The notes beneath the pieces were generated by a model, which saw nothing but the letters and a program-made list of their open reading frames with translations, had not been told where the DNA came from and searched no databases. DNA of 64,000 bases from the NCBI RefSeq assembly GCF_001428065.1, contig NZ_LMSE01000004.1, positions 1-64,000 of the forward strand, given 5' to 3'. Source of the DNA: Nostocoides sp. Soil756 (GTDB lineage: Bacteria; Actinomycetota; Actinomycetes; Actinomycetales; Dermatophilaceae). Position numbers and translations under genes: made by a program. Positions 15,624 through 24,970 of the stretch are shown here, piece by piece (within the stretch, counting starts at the first letter, position 1; each line of letters begins with the position of its first letter).

Positions 15624-17134
15624 GTACGTCCGCGGCGTCCCCACCGACTGCGCACGACTGGGGGGATCTGGCCGACGACGTGCGCGCGAGCCGGCTGATG
15701 GAGGAGGCGCTCGCCGCCACCGAGGTGGCCGGCCTGTCCTTCGCGGACGTGCGTCTGGTGGAGGCGGAGGAGCTGCGCCTGTACACCGCCCGCAGTGGTG
15801 ATCTCGACGAACGCAGCGAGCACAGTGCGGGCATCGGGGTCCGCGTGCTCCTCGACGGTGCATGGGGCTTCGCCGCGGTACCCCTTTCGGGACCAGCGGC
15901 GCCGGGCGACGGTGCACCGCGTCAGGCCGCCGAGCACGCGGTGCGCTCGGCCCGCGCCGGCTCGGGTCTGGCTCGGGCCGAGCTCCCTCCACGGGCCCCG
16001 TCCAGTGGCCGGTGGGAGGTGCCGGTGGAGCTCGACCCGTTCGCCGTGCGCGACGAGGAGCGACATCTGCTCCTGCAGGAGGTGGTGCGCGCCGCGTCGG
16101 CACCGCACGCGGTGCGGTCGGTCACCGCCGGGCTCAACGCCAAGCGTCAGCACAAGCACTACGCCGACAGCGAGGGCTCGCGCCAGCACCAGCACCTCGT
16201 CGAGTCGGGCGCCGTCCTGCAGGCGACCGCTGTCGACGCGTCCGGGGTGCAACGACGCAGCTACCCCAACTCCTTCCACGGCAACACCGCGGCCGGTGGG
16301 TGGGAGTACGTGACCGGGCTGTCCCTGCCCAGCGAGGCGGCCCGCGTGGGGGAGGAGGCAGCCCAGCTCCTCACCGCCCCCCACGCGCCGGCCGGCACCG
16401 CCTCGGTCGTCATCGGCCCGGCCCAGATGGCGCTGCAGATCCACGAGTCCGTGGGGCACGCCATCGAGCTCGACCGCATCCTCGGCGACGAGACGAACTT
16501 CGCCGGTACCTCCTGGGTCCAGCCCGCCGACATCGGCTCCCTCCGGTACGGCTCTCCGGCCGTGACGATCGTGGCCGACCCCACGCTGCCCGGCACGCGG
16601 GGGACCTTCGCCTGGGACGACGAGGGCACCCCGGCCGTCCGGCGCACGCTGGTCGGCGAGGGCGTCCTGCGCGAGGTGCTGTCCAGCCGCGAGTCCGCCG
16701 CCCGGCACGGCCGGGAGACCTCGGGCGCGGCTCGGTCGGACGGATGGGCCTACCTCCCCGTACCCTTTGCGACCAACGTCTACCTCGAGCCGGGCACCGG
16801 GAGCCTGCCGGAGCTGCTGGACCGGATGGGGGACGGCTACTACGTGGACGACAACCGCAGCTGGTCGATCGACGACCGCCGGCTGGCCTTCCAGTTCGGT
16901 ACCGAGGTGGCGTGGGAGGTCCGGCGCGGGCGACGTGGTCGTCTCCTGCGGGGGTTCTCCTACGGAGGCATGACCCCGCAGTTCTGGGGATCGGTCGAGG
17001 CCGTGGCCGGCCCGGAGGAGTTCCGGTCCTTCGGCATGCCGTGCGGCAAGGGGGAGCCCAAGCAGTGGGGCTTCCTCGGCCACGGCGCCGCGCCGACGCT
17101 CGTGCGCTCGGTGCGGATCGGGGTGATGGGATGA
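15620..17134 (+). CDS. TldD-family metalloprotease subunit
   Basis: A 504-residue TldD-like protein. The zinc-binding motif HESVGH (about residues 275-280), followed by AIELDRILGDE, matches the HExxxH site of TldD, which cleaves unstructured peptides in a tunnel formed with TldE. GMTPQFWGSVEAVAG and the C-terminal KGEPKQWGFLGHG fit the family's ligand-completing region. It acts in the cytoplasm. It is coupled by ATGA overlaps to the dehydrogenase before it and the TldE-like gene after it, which points to work on an imported peptide-like substrate rather than housekeeping. Confidence 0.9.
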   Translation: MSTSAASPPTAHDWGDLADDVRASRLMEEALAATEVAGLSFADVRLVEAEELRLYTARSGDLDERSEHSAGIGVRVLLDGAWGFAAVPLSGPAAPGDGAPRQAAEHAVRSARAGSGLARAELPPRAPSSGRWEVPVELDPFAVRDEERHLLLQEVVRAASAPHAVRSVTAGLNAKRQHKHYADSEGSRQHQHLVESGAVLQATAVDASGVQRRSYPNSFHGNTAAGGWEYVTGLSLPSEAARVGEEAAQLLTAPHAPAGTASVVIGPAQMALQIHESVGHAIELDRILGDETNFAGTSWVQPADIGSLRYGSPAVTIVADPTLPGTRGTFAWDDEGTPAVRRTLVGEGVLREVLSSRESAARHGRETSGAARSDGWAYLPVPFATNVYLEPGTGSLPELLDRMGDGYYVDDNRSWSIDDRRLAFQFGTEVAWEVRRGRRGRLLRGFSYGGMTPQFWGSVEAVAGPEEFRSFGMPCGKGEPKQWGFLGHGAAPTLVRSVRIGVMG

Positions 17135-18531
17135 GCGCTCCCGACCGGTCCACGGGTGCGAGCCCGCTGCGTGCCGCCGTCGGCAGGGACCGCGCGCTGT
17201 CGGCCTGCCACGCGGCGGTCGCGTCCGCCCTGGCAGCGGGCGCCGACCAGGCGAGCGCCTTCCTGGCCGCGCGGAACGCCGGCTACACCCGCTTCGCGCA
17301 GAACCGCGTCCACCAGCCCCAGGACATCTGCGAATGGACCCTCATGGTCCGGGCGGAGGTCGACGGCCGGGCATCCCGGGTGGCGACGACGGACCTGCAG
17401 GCGGCGAGCACGATCGGCGAGCGGGCCACCGAGCGCGCTCGCGCGCTCGCGGTGGCGTACGGGCACCTCCCCGCCCTGCGCGTCGTGGCCGCGGCGGAGG
17501 CCGACGACCACGACGCGTCGCTGTGGCTCGAGGACACCGCGGCGTGGGACACCGGGGCCCGGACGGCGGCTGCCCGCGCCACCATGGCCGAGGCCGACCG
17601 TGCCGGTGGGGCCGCCTACGGCATGTACGGGCACGCGGCGACCGAGCTCGCCACGGTGACCGCTCAGGGAGTGTCGCGGTACGCCCGTGCGACCGAGGCG
17701 GTCGGTGGGCTGACGGTCAGGATCGGGGACGGGACGTCGCACTGGACCGACGTCGACCGCTCGCTCGGGGTGCTGGATCTCGAGGCAGCCGCCGCGCGCA
17801 CCGTACGGGAGGCACACGCGGGGCAGCATCGGGTCGACCTGCCGGACGGTACGTACGACGTCGTGCTGGGGCCCCTGGCCACCGGCGCCCTCCTCGAACG
17901 CATCGCGGCGTTCGGGTTCACCGGGGAGGCGGTGGCCGACGGTGTCGGTGCGGTGGCCCGCCGGCCCGGGGAGCTCGTCGCCGCCACCGCGGTGGACGTG
18001 GCCGACGACCCCGGGGCCCCGCGCGGGCTGCCGTTCCCCTTCGACCTGGAGGGGACGACTTCGGTGCGTGTCCCGCTCCTGGACCAGGGCCGGGTCGCGC
18101 AGGCTGTCACCGACCTCGCCAGCGCCGCGCGGTCCGGGCTCGCACCGACCGGGCACGCGCACATCGCCCGCGAGGAGACCCCGCACGCCGTCCCCGCCAG
18201 CATCACGATGGCCGGCGGTGCGACCGAGGACCTGCTGGCCGGGGTCGAGCGGGGCCTCTACGTCCAGCGGCTCTGGTACCTCAACGTCATCGACCCCGAG
18301 ACCACGACGCTCACCGGCGGCAGCCGGGACGCCTGCTTCCTGGTCGAAGAGGGCCGCCTGGCGCAGCCGGTGGCGCCGGCGCGCTTCTCGGAGTCGGTGT
18401 TCGGCGCCCTGGCTCGGGTCGACGCCATCGGCTCGGAGATCCTGGCGCAGCCCTTGATGAACGTGTGGAACGGGTGCGTCAGCGCCCCGGCCGTCCGGGT
18501 CCGGGGCTTCCGCTTCGGAGGAGCGACATGA
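17131..18531 (+). CDS. TldE/PmbA-family protein, partner of TldD
   Basis: A 466-residue TldE/PmbA-type protein, homologous to TldD but without the HExxxH motif, as expected of the non-catalytic partner. Recognisable parts are ARNAGYTRFAQNRVHQP at the N-terminus and GVERGLYVQRLWYLNVIDPE followed by GGSRDACFLVEEGR near the C-terminus. It would form the heterodimeric protease with the preceding gene product. ATGA overlaps join it to tldD upstream and to the first DUF4438 gene downstream. Confidence 0.87.
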   Translation: MSAPDRSTGASPLRAAVGRDRALSACHAAVASALAAGADQASAFLAARNAGYTRFAQNRVHQPQDICEWTLMVRAEVDGRASRVATTDLQAASTIGERATERARALAVAYGHLPALRVVAAAEADDHDASLWLEDTAAWDTGARTAAARATMAEADRAGGAAYGMYGHAATELATVTAQGVSRYARATEAVGGLTVRIGDGTSHWTDVDRSLGVLDLEAAAARTVREAHAGQHRVDLPDGTYDVVLGPLATGALLERIAAFGFTGEAVADGVGAVARRPGELVAATAVDVADDPGAPRGLPFPFDLEGTTSVRVPLLDQGRVAQAVTDLASAARSGLAPTGHAHIAREETPHAVPASITMAGGATEDLLAGVERGLYVQRLWYLNVIDPETTTLTGGSRDACFLVEEGRLAQPVAPARFSESVFGALARVDAIGSEILAQPLMNVWNGCVSAPAVRVRGFRFGGAT

Positions 18532-19394
18532 AGGTCTCGAGCAACGCCGACCGCCTGGTGACCCAGGTCCTCACGGGAGAGGTGTGGCCGGCGACGGCCG
18601 ACCGCCACGCCTACCGGGTCGACCCGGACGGCGCACCGTTCCTGCTGCCGGGGATGGGGGCCGTCACCCTGGGGACGCACCTGGGCGATCCCGCCACCGG
18701 GCTCAGTTCGGACCACCTGGAGCCGGGGCTGTCGGTCCGGCACCGGGACGCGGCCGCCAACTACGCCCTGCAGTACCTCACCTGTGTCGGCAACACCGTC
18801 ACCATCGTCTCCGGTGAGGCCGCGGGCTGTACCGGGACCGTCATCGGGCAGCACGCCTACGTCCTGGTCGACGCCGCGGACGACGTCCTGGAGCGCACCA
18901 CCGTCGGTGACCGGGTCCGCATCCGGGCCGAAGGCCAAGGCCTGGGGCTCTCGGACCACCCCCTGGTCCGGGTCAAGAACCTTTCGCCGGCCGTGCTCGA
19001 GCGGATGCCGGGCGGGACCCGTCCGGACGGAAGGCTCGAGGTGCACGTCGCCGCTCGGGTCCCGGCCGAGGCGGCCGGCGCCGGGGGCGGGATGTTCTCC
19101 GAGTTCGCCAACACCGACCTGATGGGTGCCTACGCGGGCCTCTCCGACGACCTGTCGCTGGGCTTGGAGGGGCTGCGGATCGGCGACCTGGTCGTGCTCG
19201 AGGACCAGGACCACAGCTGGGGCCGCGGCTACCGCCCGGGCTGGTTGACGGTGGGCACGATCTCGACGGGGCAGTGCGCCCTCTTCGGGCACGGGCCGGG
19301 TCCGAGCACCCTGTTCACCGGGCCGGCCGACGCCTTTGCGATCGTCGACGACCCTGCCGCCAACCTGAGCTCCTACGTCCTGGAGGAAGCATGA
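18528..19394 (+). CDS. DUF4438-family protein, copy 1
   Basis: A 288-residue protein I recognise as DUF4438 from GYRPGWLTVGTI (about residues 233-245) and the following GHGPGPSTLFTGPA, a pair of motifs typical of the family. The family is known structurally from Thermotoga (TM1086, from memory), but its function is undescribed. There is no signal peptide or membrane segment, so it should be cytoplasmic. It is one of two adjacent paralogues, both coupled to the tldD/tldE genes, which implies a shared role in processing the imported substrate. Confidence 0.78.
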   Translation: MKVSSNADRLVTQVLTGEVWPATADRHAYRVDPDGAPFLLPGMGAVTLGTHLGDPATGLSSDHLEPGLSVRHRDAAANYALQYLTCVGNTVTIVSGEAAGCTGTVIGQHAYVLVDAADDVLERTTVGDRVRIRAEGQGLGLSDHPLVRVKNLSPAVLERMPGGTRPDGRLEVHVAARVPAEAAGAGGGMFSEFANTDLMGAYAGLSDDLSLGLEGLRIGDLVVLEDQDHSWGRGYRPGWLTVGTISTGQCALFGHGPGPSTLFTGPADAFAIVDDPAANLSSYVLEEA

Positions 19395-20266
19395 TCCCCG
19401 TCGCACTGAACCTCTCGGGCGTGGTCGAGAGCCCGAGCGTGGGCTCGACGCCCTACCGCATCGACCGGGACGGCCGACCGTACGTCCCCGTCGGCGACGG
19501 AGGCGTGGTGCTCGGCGTCCACCTGGGGGATGCCCTCCGCGAGGTCGACGGGGACCACGTCGCGCCCGGTGCGACGCTGTCCCATCCGGACCCGGCGGCG
19601 TCGTTGGGTCTGACGTCCTACGCCTGCATCGGCAACCCCGTGGTCGTCCGCGACGGTGCGGCGGCCGGTGCCCGGGGCTGGGTGCTGGGGAAGCGTGGCG
19701 AGCACGGACGCGTCCTGGTCACGTTGCCCGACGAGGCGCTGTCGGTCCTCCAGCCCGGCGATGGGATCGCCGTGCGGGCCTACGGCCAGGGTGCCGTGCT
19801 CCCGGGGGCGCCTCCCGGCGTCCAGCTGCTCAACCTCGACCCCGGCATGCTGGCTGCCCTGGGCATCGCGGTCGACGGCGACCAGGTCCACGTCCCGGTC
19901 CGGGCCGTCGTGCCGGGTCGGCTGGCGGGCAACGGGGTGGGACGACCGGCGCACCAGTGGGACGTGGACCTCGCGTTCGCGGCCGGCGACCCGGTCCTGG
20001 CTGTCCTGCGGCTGGGTGACCTGGTGGCGGTGACCGACCTCGACGTGCGTCACAACATCGGATATCGGCGGGGCTGGCTCACGGTGGGGGTGGTCGTCCA
20101 CGGGGACAGCCCGCAGCCCGGCCACGGACCGGGCGTGACACCGGTGCTCACGGGTCCCGCGAGCGCGGTCGCGGCGGTCGCCGACCTCTCGGTCCCGACC
20201 CCCTTGACATGGACGTCGCTGTCGGACCGGTCGGTGGTCGCCGGCGGCGCCAGCACGGCACGATGA
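19391..20266 (+). CDS. DUF4438-family protein, copy 2
   Basis: A 291-residue paralogue of the preceding protein, with the same order of motifs: TPYRIDRDGRPYVPVGDGG and LGVHLGD near the N-terminus, GYRRGWLTVGVV near residue 225 and GHGPGVTPVLTGPAS near 243. The sequences have diverged strongly, so the duplication is not recent and the two may form a heteromer or act on different substrates. Start ATG 19391 overlaps the upstream stop, and its own stop overlaps the GntR gene start. Confidence 0.75.
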   Translation: MIPVALNLSGVVESPSVGSTPYRIDRDGRPYVPVGDGGVVLGVHLGDALREVDGDHVAPGATLSHPDPAASLGLTSYACIGNPVVVRDGAAAGARGWVLGKRGEHGRVLVTLPDEALSVLQPGDGIAVRAYGQGAVLPGAPPGVQLLNLDPGMLAALGIAVDGDQVHVPVRAVVPGRLAGNGVGRPAHQWDVDLAFAAGDPVLAVLRLGDLVAVTDLDVRHNIGYRRGWLTVGVVVHGDSPQPGHGPGVTPVLTGPASAVAAVADLSVPTPLTWTSLSDRSVVAGGASTAR

Positions 20267-20925
20267 GCGACATGCTGCAGCACCCATCGCTCCCGGAGTC
20301 CGTACACAGGGTTCTCCGCCGCCGGATCCTGAACAACGAGATCCCCAGCGGGACACGGCTCATCGAGGCGTCGCTGGCTACGGAGCTGGGGGTCAGCCGC
20401 GCCACGATCCGTGAGGCGATGCGCAGGCTGGCCGGCGAGGGGTTGATCAGGATCACGCCGCGTCGGCACAGCGAGGTGACGCGCATGAGCCCGGAGGAGG
20501 CGGACGACGTCTGCTTCGCCCGGTACGTGCTCGAGGCGGGAGTGGCGCGGACGATCCCGGCTCGCGTCCGCCGGTCGCTGGCCGAACCGATGGCGGCCGC
20601 CCTGGACGAGATGGACGCTGCGGCCCGGAACCAGGACCTGGAGGCGATCGTCGCGGCCGACGGTCACTTCCACCGGCTGATCGTCCAGGCGTCGGGGCGT
20701 ACGCGGGCCACCGAGCTGTGGTCCAGCCTGGACGGCCAGATGGGTGCGCTGATGCGCTCGTCGATCGACCGTCAGCACATCGACCTGTCCGAGGTGCGGG
20801 CGCGCCACGAGGTGGTCCGGGACGCGGTGCTCGGAGGGACCGCTCGTGCCGTCGACCGAGCGCTTCTCGAGCACTACGTGAACACCACCCACCACAGCGT
20901 GCGCAGCGAGGCCGCCGCGCGATGA
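20263..20925 (+). CDS. GntR-family regulator, FCD type
   Basis: A 220-residue regulator. The N-terminal winged helix includes VHRVLRRRILNNEIPSGTRL and ELGVSRATIREAMRRLAGEG (about residues 12-60). The C-terminal all-helical FCD domain has Asp/His residues (VAADGHFHRLIVQASG and ARHEVVRDAV) that in relatives bind a metal and an organic-acid ligand. I take ATG 20263, which overlaps the DUF4438 stop, rather than earlier in-frame starts. It is the likely operon regulator acting at TGTCGACA palindromes (6663, 8739); that assignment is inference. Confidence 0.9.
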   Translation: MSDMLQHPSLPESVHRVLRRRILNNEIPSGTRLIEASLATELGVSRATIREAMRRLAGEGLIRITPRRHSEVTRMSPEEADDVCFARYVLEAGVARTIPARVRRSLAEPMAAALDEMDAAARNQDLEAIVAADGHFHRLIVQASGRTRATELWSSLDGQMGALMRSSIDRQHIDLSEVRARHEVVRDAVLGGTARAVDRALLEHYVNTTHHSVRSEAAAR

Positions 20926-21890
20926 GCAGACTCCGCTGGGGGGTGCTGGGCACCGCCAACATCGCGCGAGCACAGTTCCTTCCGGCCGTGCGCGAGACCG
21001 GCCAGCGTGCGGTGCTCGTCGGCGGGCGTGACCGCGACGCAACCGCGGAGTTCGCTCGCGCCCACGGAGTGGAACGCTTCGTCGAGGGCTACGCCGGGGT
21101 GCTCGAGGACCCGGAGGTGGACGCCGTCTACGTCCCCCTGCCCAACCCGCTGCACGCCGAGTGGACGGTGGCGGCGCTGCGAGCCGGGAAGGCCGTGCTG
21201 TGCGAGAAGCCGCTCTGCCTGGACCCCAGGCAGGTCGAACGGGTGCTGGCCGTCGCCGAGACCGCAGCCCGACCGCTGTGGGAGGCGTTCGTCTTCCCGT
21301 TCCAGGCGCAGCACCAGCGCCTGGTCGAGCTCCTCGCCGCCGGCGCCATCGGAGACCTGCGCGAGATCGTCGGCTCCTTCCACTTCGAGGTCCGCACTCC
21401 CGGCAACATCCGCCTGTCGCGCGAGATGGGCGGGGGCGCGCTCGCCGACGTGGGCTGCTACCCGATGCGGCTCGCCCACGAGCTCTTCCGGGCGCACGCC
21501 GAGTCCGCGACGGGTACAGCGGTTCTCGGGGACGAGGTGGAAGTCGATGCCACGGCCCTGCTGTCCTACCCGGACGATCGCCGTCTTCTCGTCACCTGTG
21601 GGTTCCGTCGGGCCTACGACACCACGACGGTCCTGCTCGGGACCGAGGGCTCGTTACGGCTCGACAACCCCTACCACCCGGGGCCGGACACAGTGCTCGA
21701 GGTTCGTCGCGCGGGCGCCGACCCGGTGGTCGAGAGGCCGACCCGCGACACTCGCTCGTTCAGTGCCGCTCTCCGGCACGTCGCCGCTGTGCTCGCGGGT
21801 GAGCAGGCTCCGGCCCACACCGCACTGGAGTCCGCTCTGCCGGTGGCGCGCGCACTCGCCCTCGCCGGGGCCGCGGTGTCGGCTCCGTGA
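20922..21890 (+). CDS. Gfo/Idh/MocA-family oxidoreductase (second)
   Basis: A 322-residue NAD(P)-dependent dehydrogenase. GVLGTANIARAQF begins the Rossmann fold, AVLCEKPLCLD is the EKP motif, and LWEAFVFPFQAQHQRL followed by GGGALADVGCYPM matches the dihydrodiol/xylose-dehydrogenase branch of the family. It is only distantly related to the enzyme at 14499, so two different oxidation steps are possible. ATG 20922 overlaps the GntR stop. A 124-bp gap follows before the next gene. Confidence 0.9.
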   Translation: MSRLRWGVLGTANIARAQFLPAVRETGQRAVLVGGRDRDATAEFARAHGVERFVEGYAGVLEDPEVDAVYVPLPNPLHAEWTVAALRAGKAVLCEKPLCLDPRQVERVLAVAETAARPLWEAFVFPFQAQHQRLVELLAAGAIGDLREIVGSFHFEVRTPGNIRLSREMGGGALADVGCYPMRLAHELFRAHAESATGTAVLGDEVEVDATALLSYPDDRRLLVTCGFRRAYDTTTVLLGTEGSLRLDNPYHPGPDTVLEVRRAGADPVVERPTRDTRSFSAALRHVAAVLAGEQAPAHTALESALPVARALALAGAAVSAP

Positions 21891-22014
21891 CGCGACCCGT
21901 CCCCGCGCCCGCACCGGGCCGCCGCACCTGTAGGTGGTCTCCCGGCCGCGGCCATCCACCGAGCTCACGCGACCTCGTCCGACCTCGTATGCCCAGCCCC
22001 GCAGGAGACCTGAC

Positions 22015-23061
22015 ATGACCCGACCGACGACCCTTCCCGAGCGCGCCGCCGTGCTCATCTCGACCTACCTCGAGCCCCATCTCGTCGAGCGGATCGTGGC
22101 CGAGCTCTCGGTCGAGGTGCTGTACGACCCCGCGCTCCTGCCGACGCCCCGCTACGGCAACGACCACGGGGGAGTCCGCCCGGAGCTCGACGAGGATGGC
22201 GAACGCAGATGGCTGGATCTGATGGCCCGTGCGGACGTGGCCTTCGACTTCGACTGGCGGGCTCCGTCCCGGATGGCGGCCAACGCTCCCCGCCTGATCT
22301 GGGTCCAGGCGACGAGCGCCGGCATCGGTGCGTTCGTCAAGCGGCACGGGTTGGACACCGGTGAGATCCTCCTGACCACCGCGGCGGGAACCCACGCCGC
22401 ACCACTCGCGGAGTTCGCCGTGGGGGGAGTGCTGCACTTCGTGAAGGACATCCCGCGGTTGCAGGCCCACCAGCGGGAGCACCACTGGGAGCGACACGTG
22501 AGCGGTCAGCTGGCGGGCCGCCGGGTCACCGTCGTGGGTCTGGGGGCGATCGGACGGAAGGTCGTCGAGACCTTCGATGCTCTCGGGACCGACGTGACAG
22601 GCGTGGGACGGGTGGGTGGCTCGTATGCCGTTCCGTCTGGCGTCCGCGTCGTGTCCACGGCCGAGCTCGACGCGGTTCTGCCCTCGTCGGACGTCCTCGT
22701 CCTGGCCGTCCCCCTCACCCAGGAGACCGACGGGCTGATCGACGCGGGACGCGTCGCGGCCCTACCTCCCGGCGCCATCGTGGTGAACATCGCCCGCGGA
22801 CAAGTGATCGACGAGGCCGCCCTCACCCAGGGACTGGCCACAGGCCGGATCGGCGGGGCGGTGCTCGACGTCTTCGAGGTCGAGCCGCTTCCCACGGAAT
22901 CGGCCCTCTGGGACCTGCCCAACGTGCTGGTCTCACCGCACTCCGCCTCCACCGCCTCGGTGGAGAACGAGGTGCTCGTCGACCTGTTCATCGACAACTT
23001 CCGCCGGCTGCGGAACGGTGAACCGCTCGTGAACCGATACCGTCCCGACCTCGGGTACTGA
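22015..23061 (+). CDS. D-2-hydroxyacid dehydrogenase family protein
   Basis: A 348-residue NAD-dependent dehydrogenase. The Rossmann motif GLGAIG is near residue 175, and the three catalytic residues are present: Arg in NIARGQ, Glu in FEVEPLP and His in SPHSAST. It would interconvert a 2-keto acid and a D-2-hydroxy acid, a plausible fate for a keto acid formed by the nearby aminotransferase. GCAGGAG lies upstream of ATG 22015. It may be read from the same transcript as the genes before it. Confidence 0.9.
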   Translation: MTRPTTLPERAAVLISTYLEPHLVERIVAELSVEVLYDPALLPTPRYGNDHGGVRPELDEDGERRWLDLMARADVAFDFDWRAPSRMAANAPRLIWVQATSAGIGAFVKRHGLDTGEILLTTAAGTHAAPLAEFAVGGVLHFVKDIPRLQAHQREHHWERHVSGQLAGRRVTVVGLGAIGRKVVETFDALGTDVTGVGRVGGSYAVPSGVRVVSTAELDAVLPSSDVLVLAVPLTQETDGLIDAGRVAALPPGAIVVNIARGQVIDEAALTQGLATGRIGGAVLDVFEVEPLPTESALWDLPNVLVSPHSASTASVENEVLVDLFIDNFRRLRNGEPLVNRYRPDLGY

Positions 23062-23091
23062 GGCCACCGTGCGACGGTTGCCACAGGAGGC

Positions 23092-23943
23092 ATGCTCGTG
23101 AGTCTGCGCCGCGGCCTGGCCGCCCCCAACTTCGCCGAGAACCCCGGTGACCTCGTGCGCCTGGGCATCGCCGCCGAGGAGGCGGGGTTCGACGGCTTCT
23201 TCCTCTGGGACCACGTGCTGTTCGCCAACGACGGCCGCGGACCCGACATCCAGGACCCCTGGCTGGTGTTGGCGCTCATCGCCGAGCACACCGAACGGAT
23301 CACGATCGGCACCATGATCACGCCGCTGTCCCGCCGTCGTCCCTCGGTCCTCGCGCGCCAGTGCACGACGCTCGACCGGATCAGCAACGGCCGGCTGGTG
23401 CTGGGGGTCGGGATCGGATCGCCCCCGCGCGGTGACTTCGAGCTGTTCGGTGACGAGTCCGACGACGTCGTCCGCGCCGAGATGCTCGACGAAGGGCTGG
23501 ACGTTCTGCAGGGGTTGTGGAGCGGAGAACCGTACTCCCACTCCGGGGAGCACTACACGGTCACGGACGTCCGCTTCACTCCCACCCCGGTCCAGCGCCC
23601 CCGCATCCCCATCTGGGTCGGGGGGACGCTGCCCCGGCGGCGTCCCATGCTGCGGGCGTCCCGGTGGGACGGTGCCGTCCCGATCACCTGGTCCGGCGGC
23701 CGCCTGGCCCGTCCCACGGCCGAGCAGATCCGGTGGGTGCGAGACCTGTGTCGGCAGCACCGGTCGGTGGGAGCAGCCGCCTTCGAGCTGGCGGTCTGGG
23801 CCGAGGTGGCGCAGGACCGGGGCGGCCTGGCTGGGGAGCTCCCGGCGTACCTGGACGCGGGGGCGACGTGGTGGATCGAGACGGCCAAACCGGAAGACGG
23901 CTGGTACGACGGGCTGGTCACCCGGATCCACGAGGGTGTCTGA
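23092..23943 (+). CDS. LLM-class (luciferase-like) oxidoreductase, probably F420- or FMN-dependent
   Basis: A 283-residue TIM-barrel protein of the luciferase-like superfamily. FDGFFLWDHV near the N-terminus, TPLSRRRPSVLARQ and GRLVLGVGIGS are the usual landmarks. In actinobacteria such proteins commonly use deazaflavin F420, but FMN is possible. The substrate is unknown. It follows the hydroxyacid dehydrogenase by 30 bp, with AGGAGG before ATG 23092, and ends the run of plus-strand catabolic genes. Confidence 0.87.
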   Translation: MLVSLRRGLAAPNFAENPGDLVRLGIAAEEAGFDGFFLWDHVLFANDGRGPDIQDPWLVLALIAEHTERITIGTMITPLSRRRPSVLARQCTTLDRISNGRLVLGVGIGSPPRGDFELFGDESDDVVRAEMLDEGLDVLQGLWSGEPYSHSGEHYTVTDVRFTPTPVQRPRIPIWVGGTLPRRRPMLRASRWDGAVPITWSGGRLARPTAEQIRWVRDLCRQHRSVGAAAFELAVWAEVAQDRGGLAGELPAYLDAGATWWIETAKPEDGWYDGLVTRIHEGV

Positions 23944-24039
23944 TCGGTGCGTCTGCGCCGGGCGGCCGACGCCGGCCGGGGGTTCGCACTACCCTGAGCC
24001 GGGCAGGAGCGGCTGAGCCCGCACGGTGACGGAGGTGGC

Positions 24040-24957
24040 ATGTCGCAGCTGACGGTGAGCATCTCGGGGCTGCGAGCGGTCGAGGCGCTCGCCCAGCACG
24101 GCTCGATCTCGGCGGCGGCAGCCGCCCTCGGCTACACCCCGTCGGCGGTGTCCCAGCAGATCGCACGACTCGAGCGGGACCTCGGAGAGCGCGTGGTGGA
24201 GCGCCACGGGCGGCGCGCGATGCTCACGGCCGCCGGCGTGATCCTGGCCGAGTCGGCACGGCGGATCATCCTCGAGCTCGAGAGCATGAACGCCAAGGTC
24301 CAGGCGCACTCGGCGACGGTGGCGGGCGCGTTGACCATCGCCGCCTTCCCCAGCGCGGCCCGCGGGGTCCTGCCGGCCGCCATGTCGCACCTGATCCGTC
24401 GCTGGCCCGAGCTCGAGCTGCGTGCACTCGAGGTGCCTTCGCATCGCGCCGCGCAGCTCGTCGTCGACGGCACGGTCGATATCGCGGTGGTCCACGACTG
24501 GCAGGGCCTCCCCATGGAGATCGCGGAGGGCATCTCCGGGCGGCTTCTGGGCGACGACGTCTCCGATGTCCTGGTGCATCGGGACCACCGGAGCGCGTCG
24601 CGCGAGGAGGTCGACATCGAGGACTTCGAGGACGACCCCTGGCTCTACGAGCCGGGCTCGGGTGCGCATGAGTTCCTGGCAGAGGTCTTCCGAGGAGCAG
24701 CCAGTGGTGTCACGTTCGGACACCGGATCAGCGAGTACTCCACCCAGGTCGAGATGGTGGCCGTGGGGCTGGGTGTGGCGCTCGCGCCCCGGATGGGCCG
24801 CGGGGTCCTGCCGCCATCGGTGCGGACGGTCACCGTCCGTTCTCCCCCGGTGCGTCGCGTCCACGCTCTGTGGAGGTCGTCGGTCGGTCGCCGCCCTGCG
24901 GTCACCGCGGCCGTGGACCAGCTGGCCCGGACCTGCGCCGGCCCTGGGAGCCCGTGA
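24040..24957 (+). CDS. LysR-family transcriptional regulator
   Basis: A 305-residue LysR protein. The helix-turn-helix is GSISAAAAALGYTPSAVSQQ at about residues 27-46, then the linker helix and effector domain, with LYEPGSGAHEFL at the ligand-binding cleft. GGAGGTGGC precedes the ATG. It ends 14 bp from the end of the convergent 2OG-oxygenase gene. Its target could be the catabolic operon before it or the operon it faces; the sequence does not decide. Confidence 0.9.
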   Translation: MSQLTVSISGLRAVEALAQHGSISAAAAALGYTPSAVSQQIARLERDLGERVVERHGRRAMLTAAGVILAESARRIILELESMNAKVQAHSATVAGALTIAAFPSAARGVLPAAMSHLIRRWPELELRALEVPSHRAAQLVVDGTVDIAVVHDWQGLPMEIAEGISGRLLGDDVSDVLVHRDHRSASREEVDIEDFEDDPWLYEPGSGAHEFLAEVFRGAASGVTFGHRISEYSTQVEMVAVGLGVALAPRMGRGVLPPSVRTVTVRSPPVRRVHALWRSSVGRRPAVTAAVDQLARTCAGPGSP

Positions 24958-24970
24958 GACGTCGTGGGAC

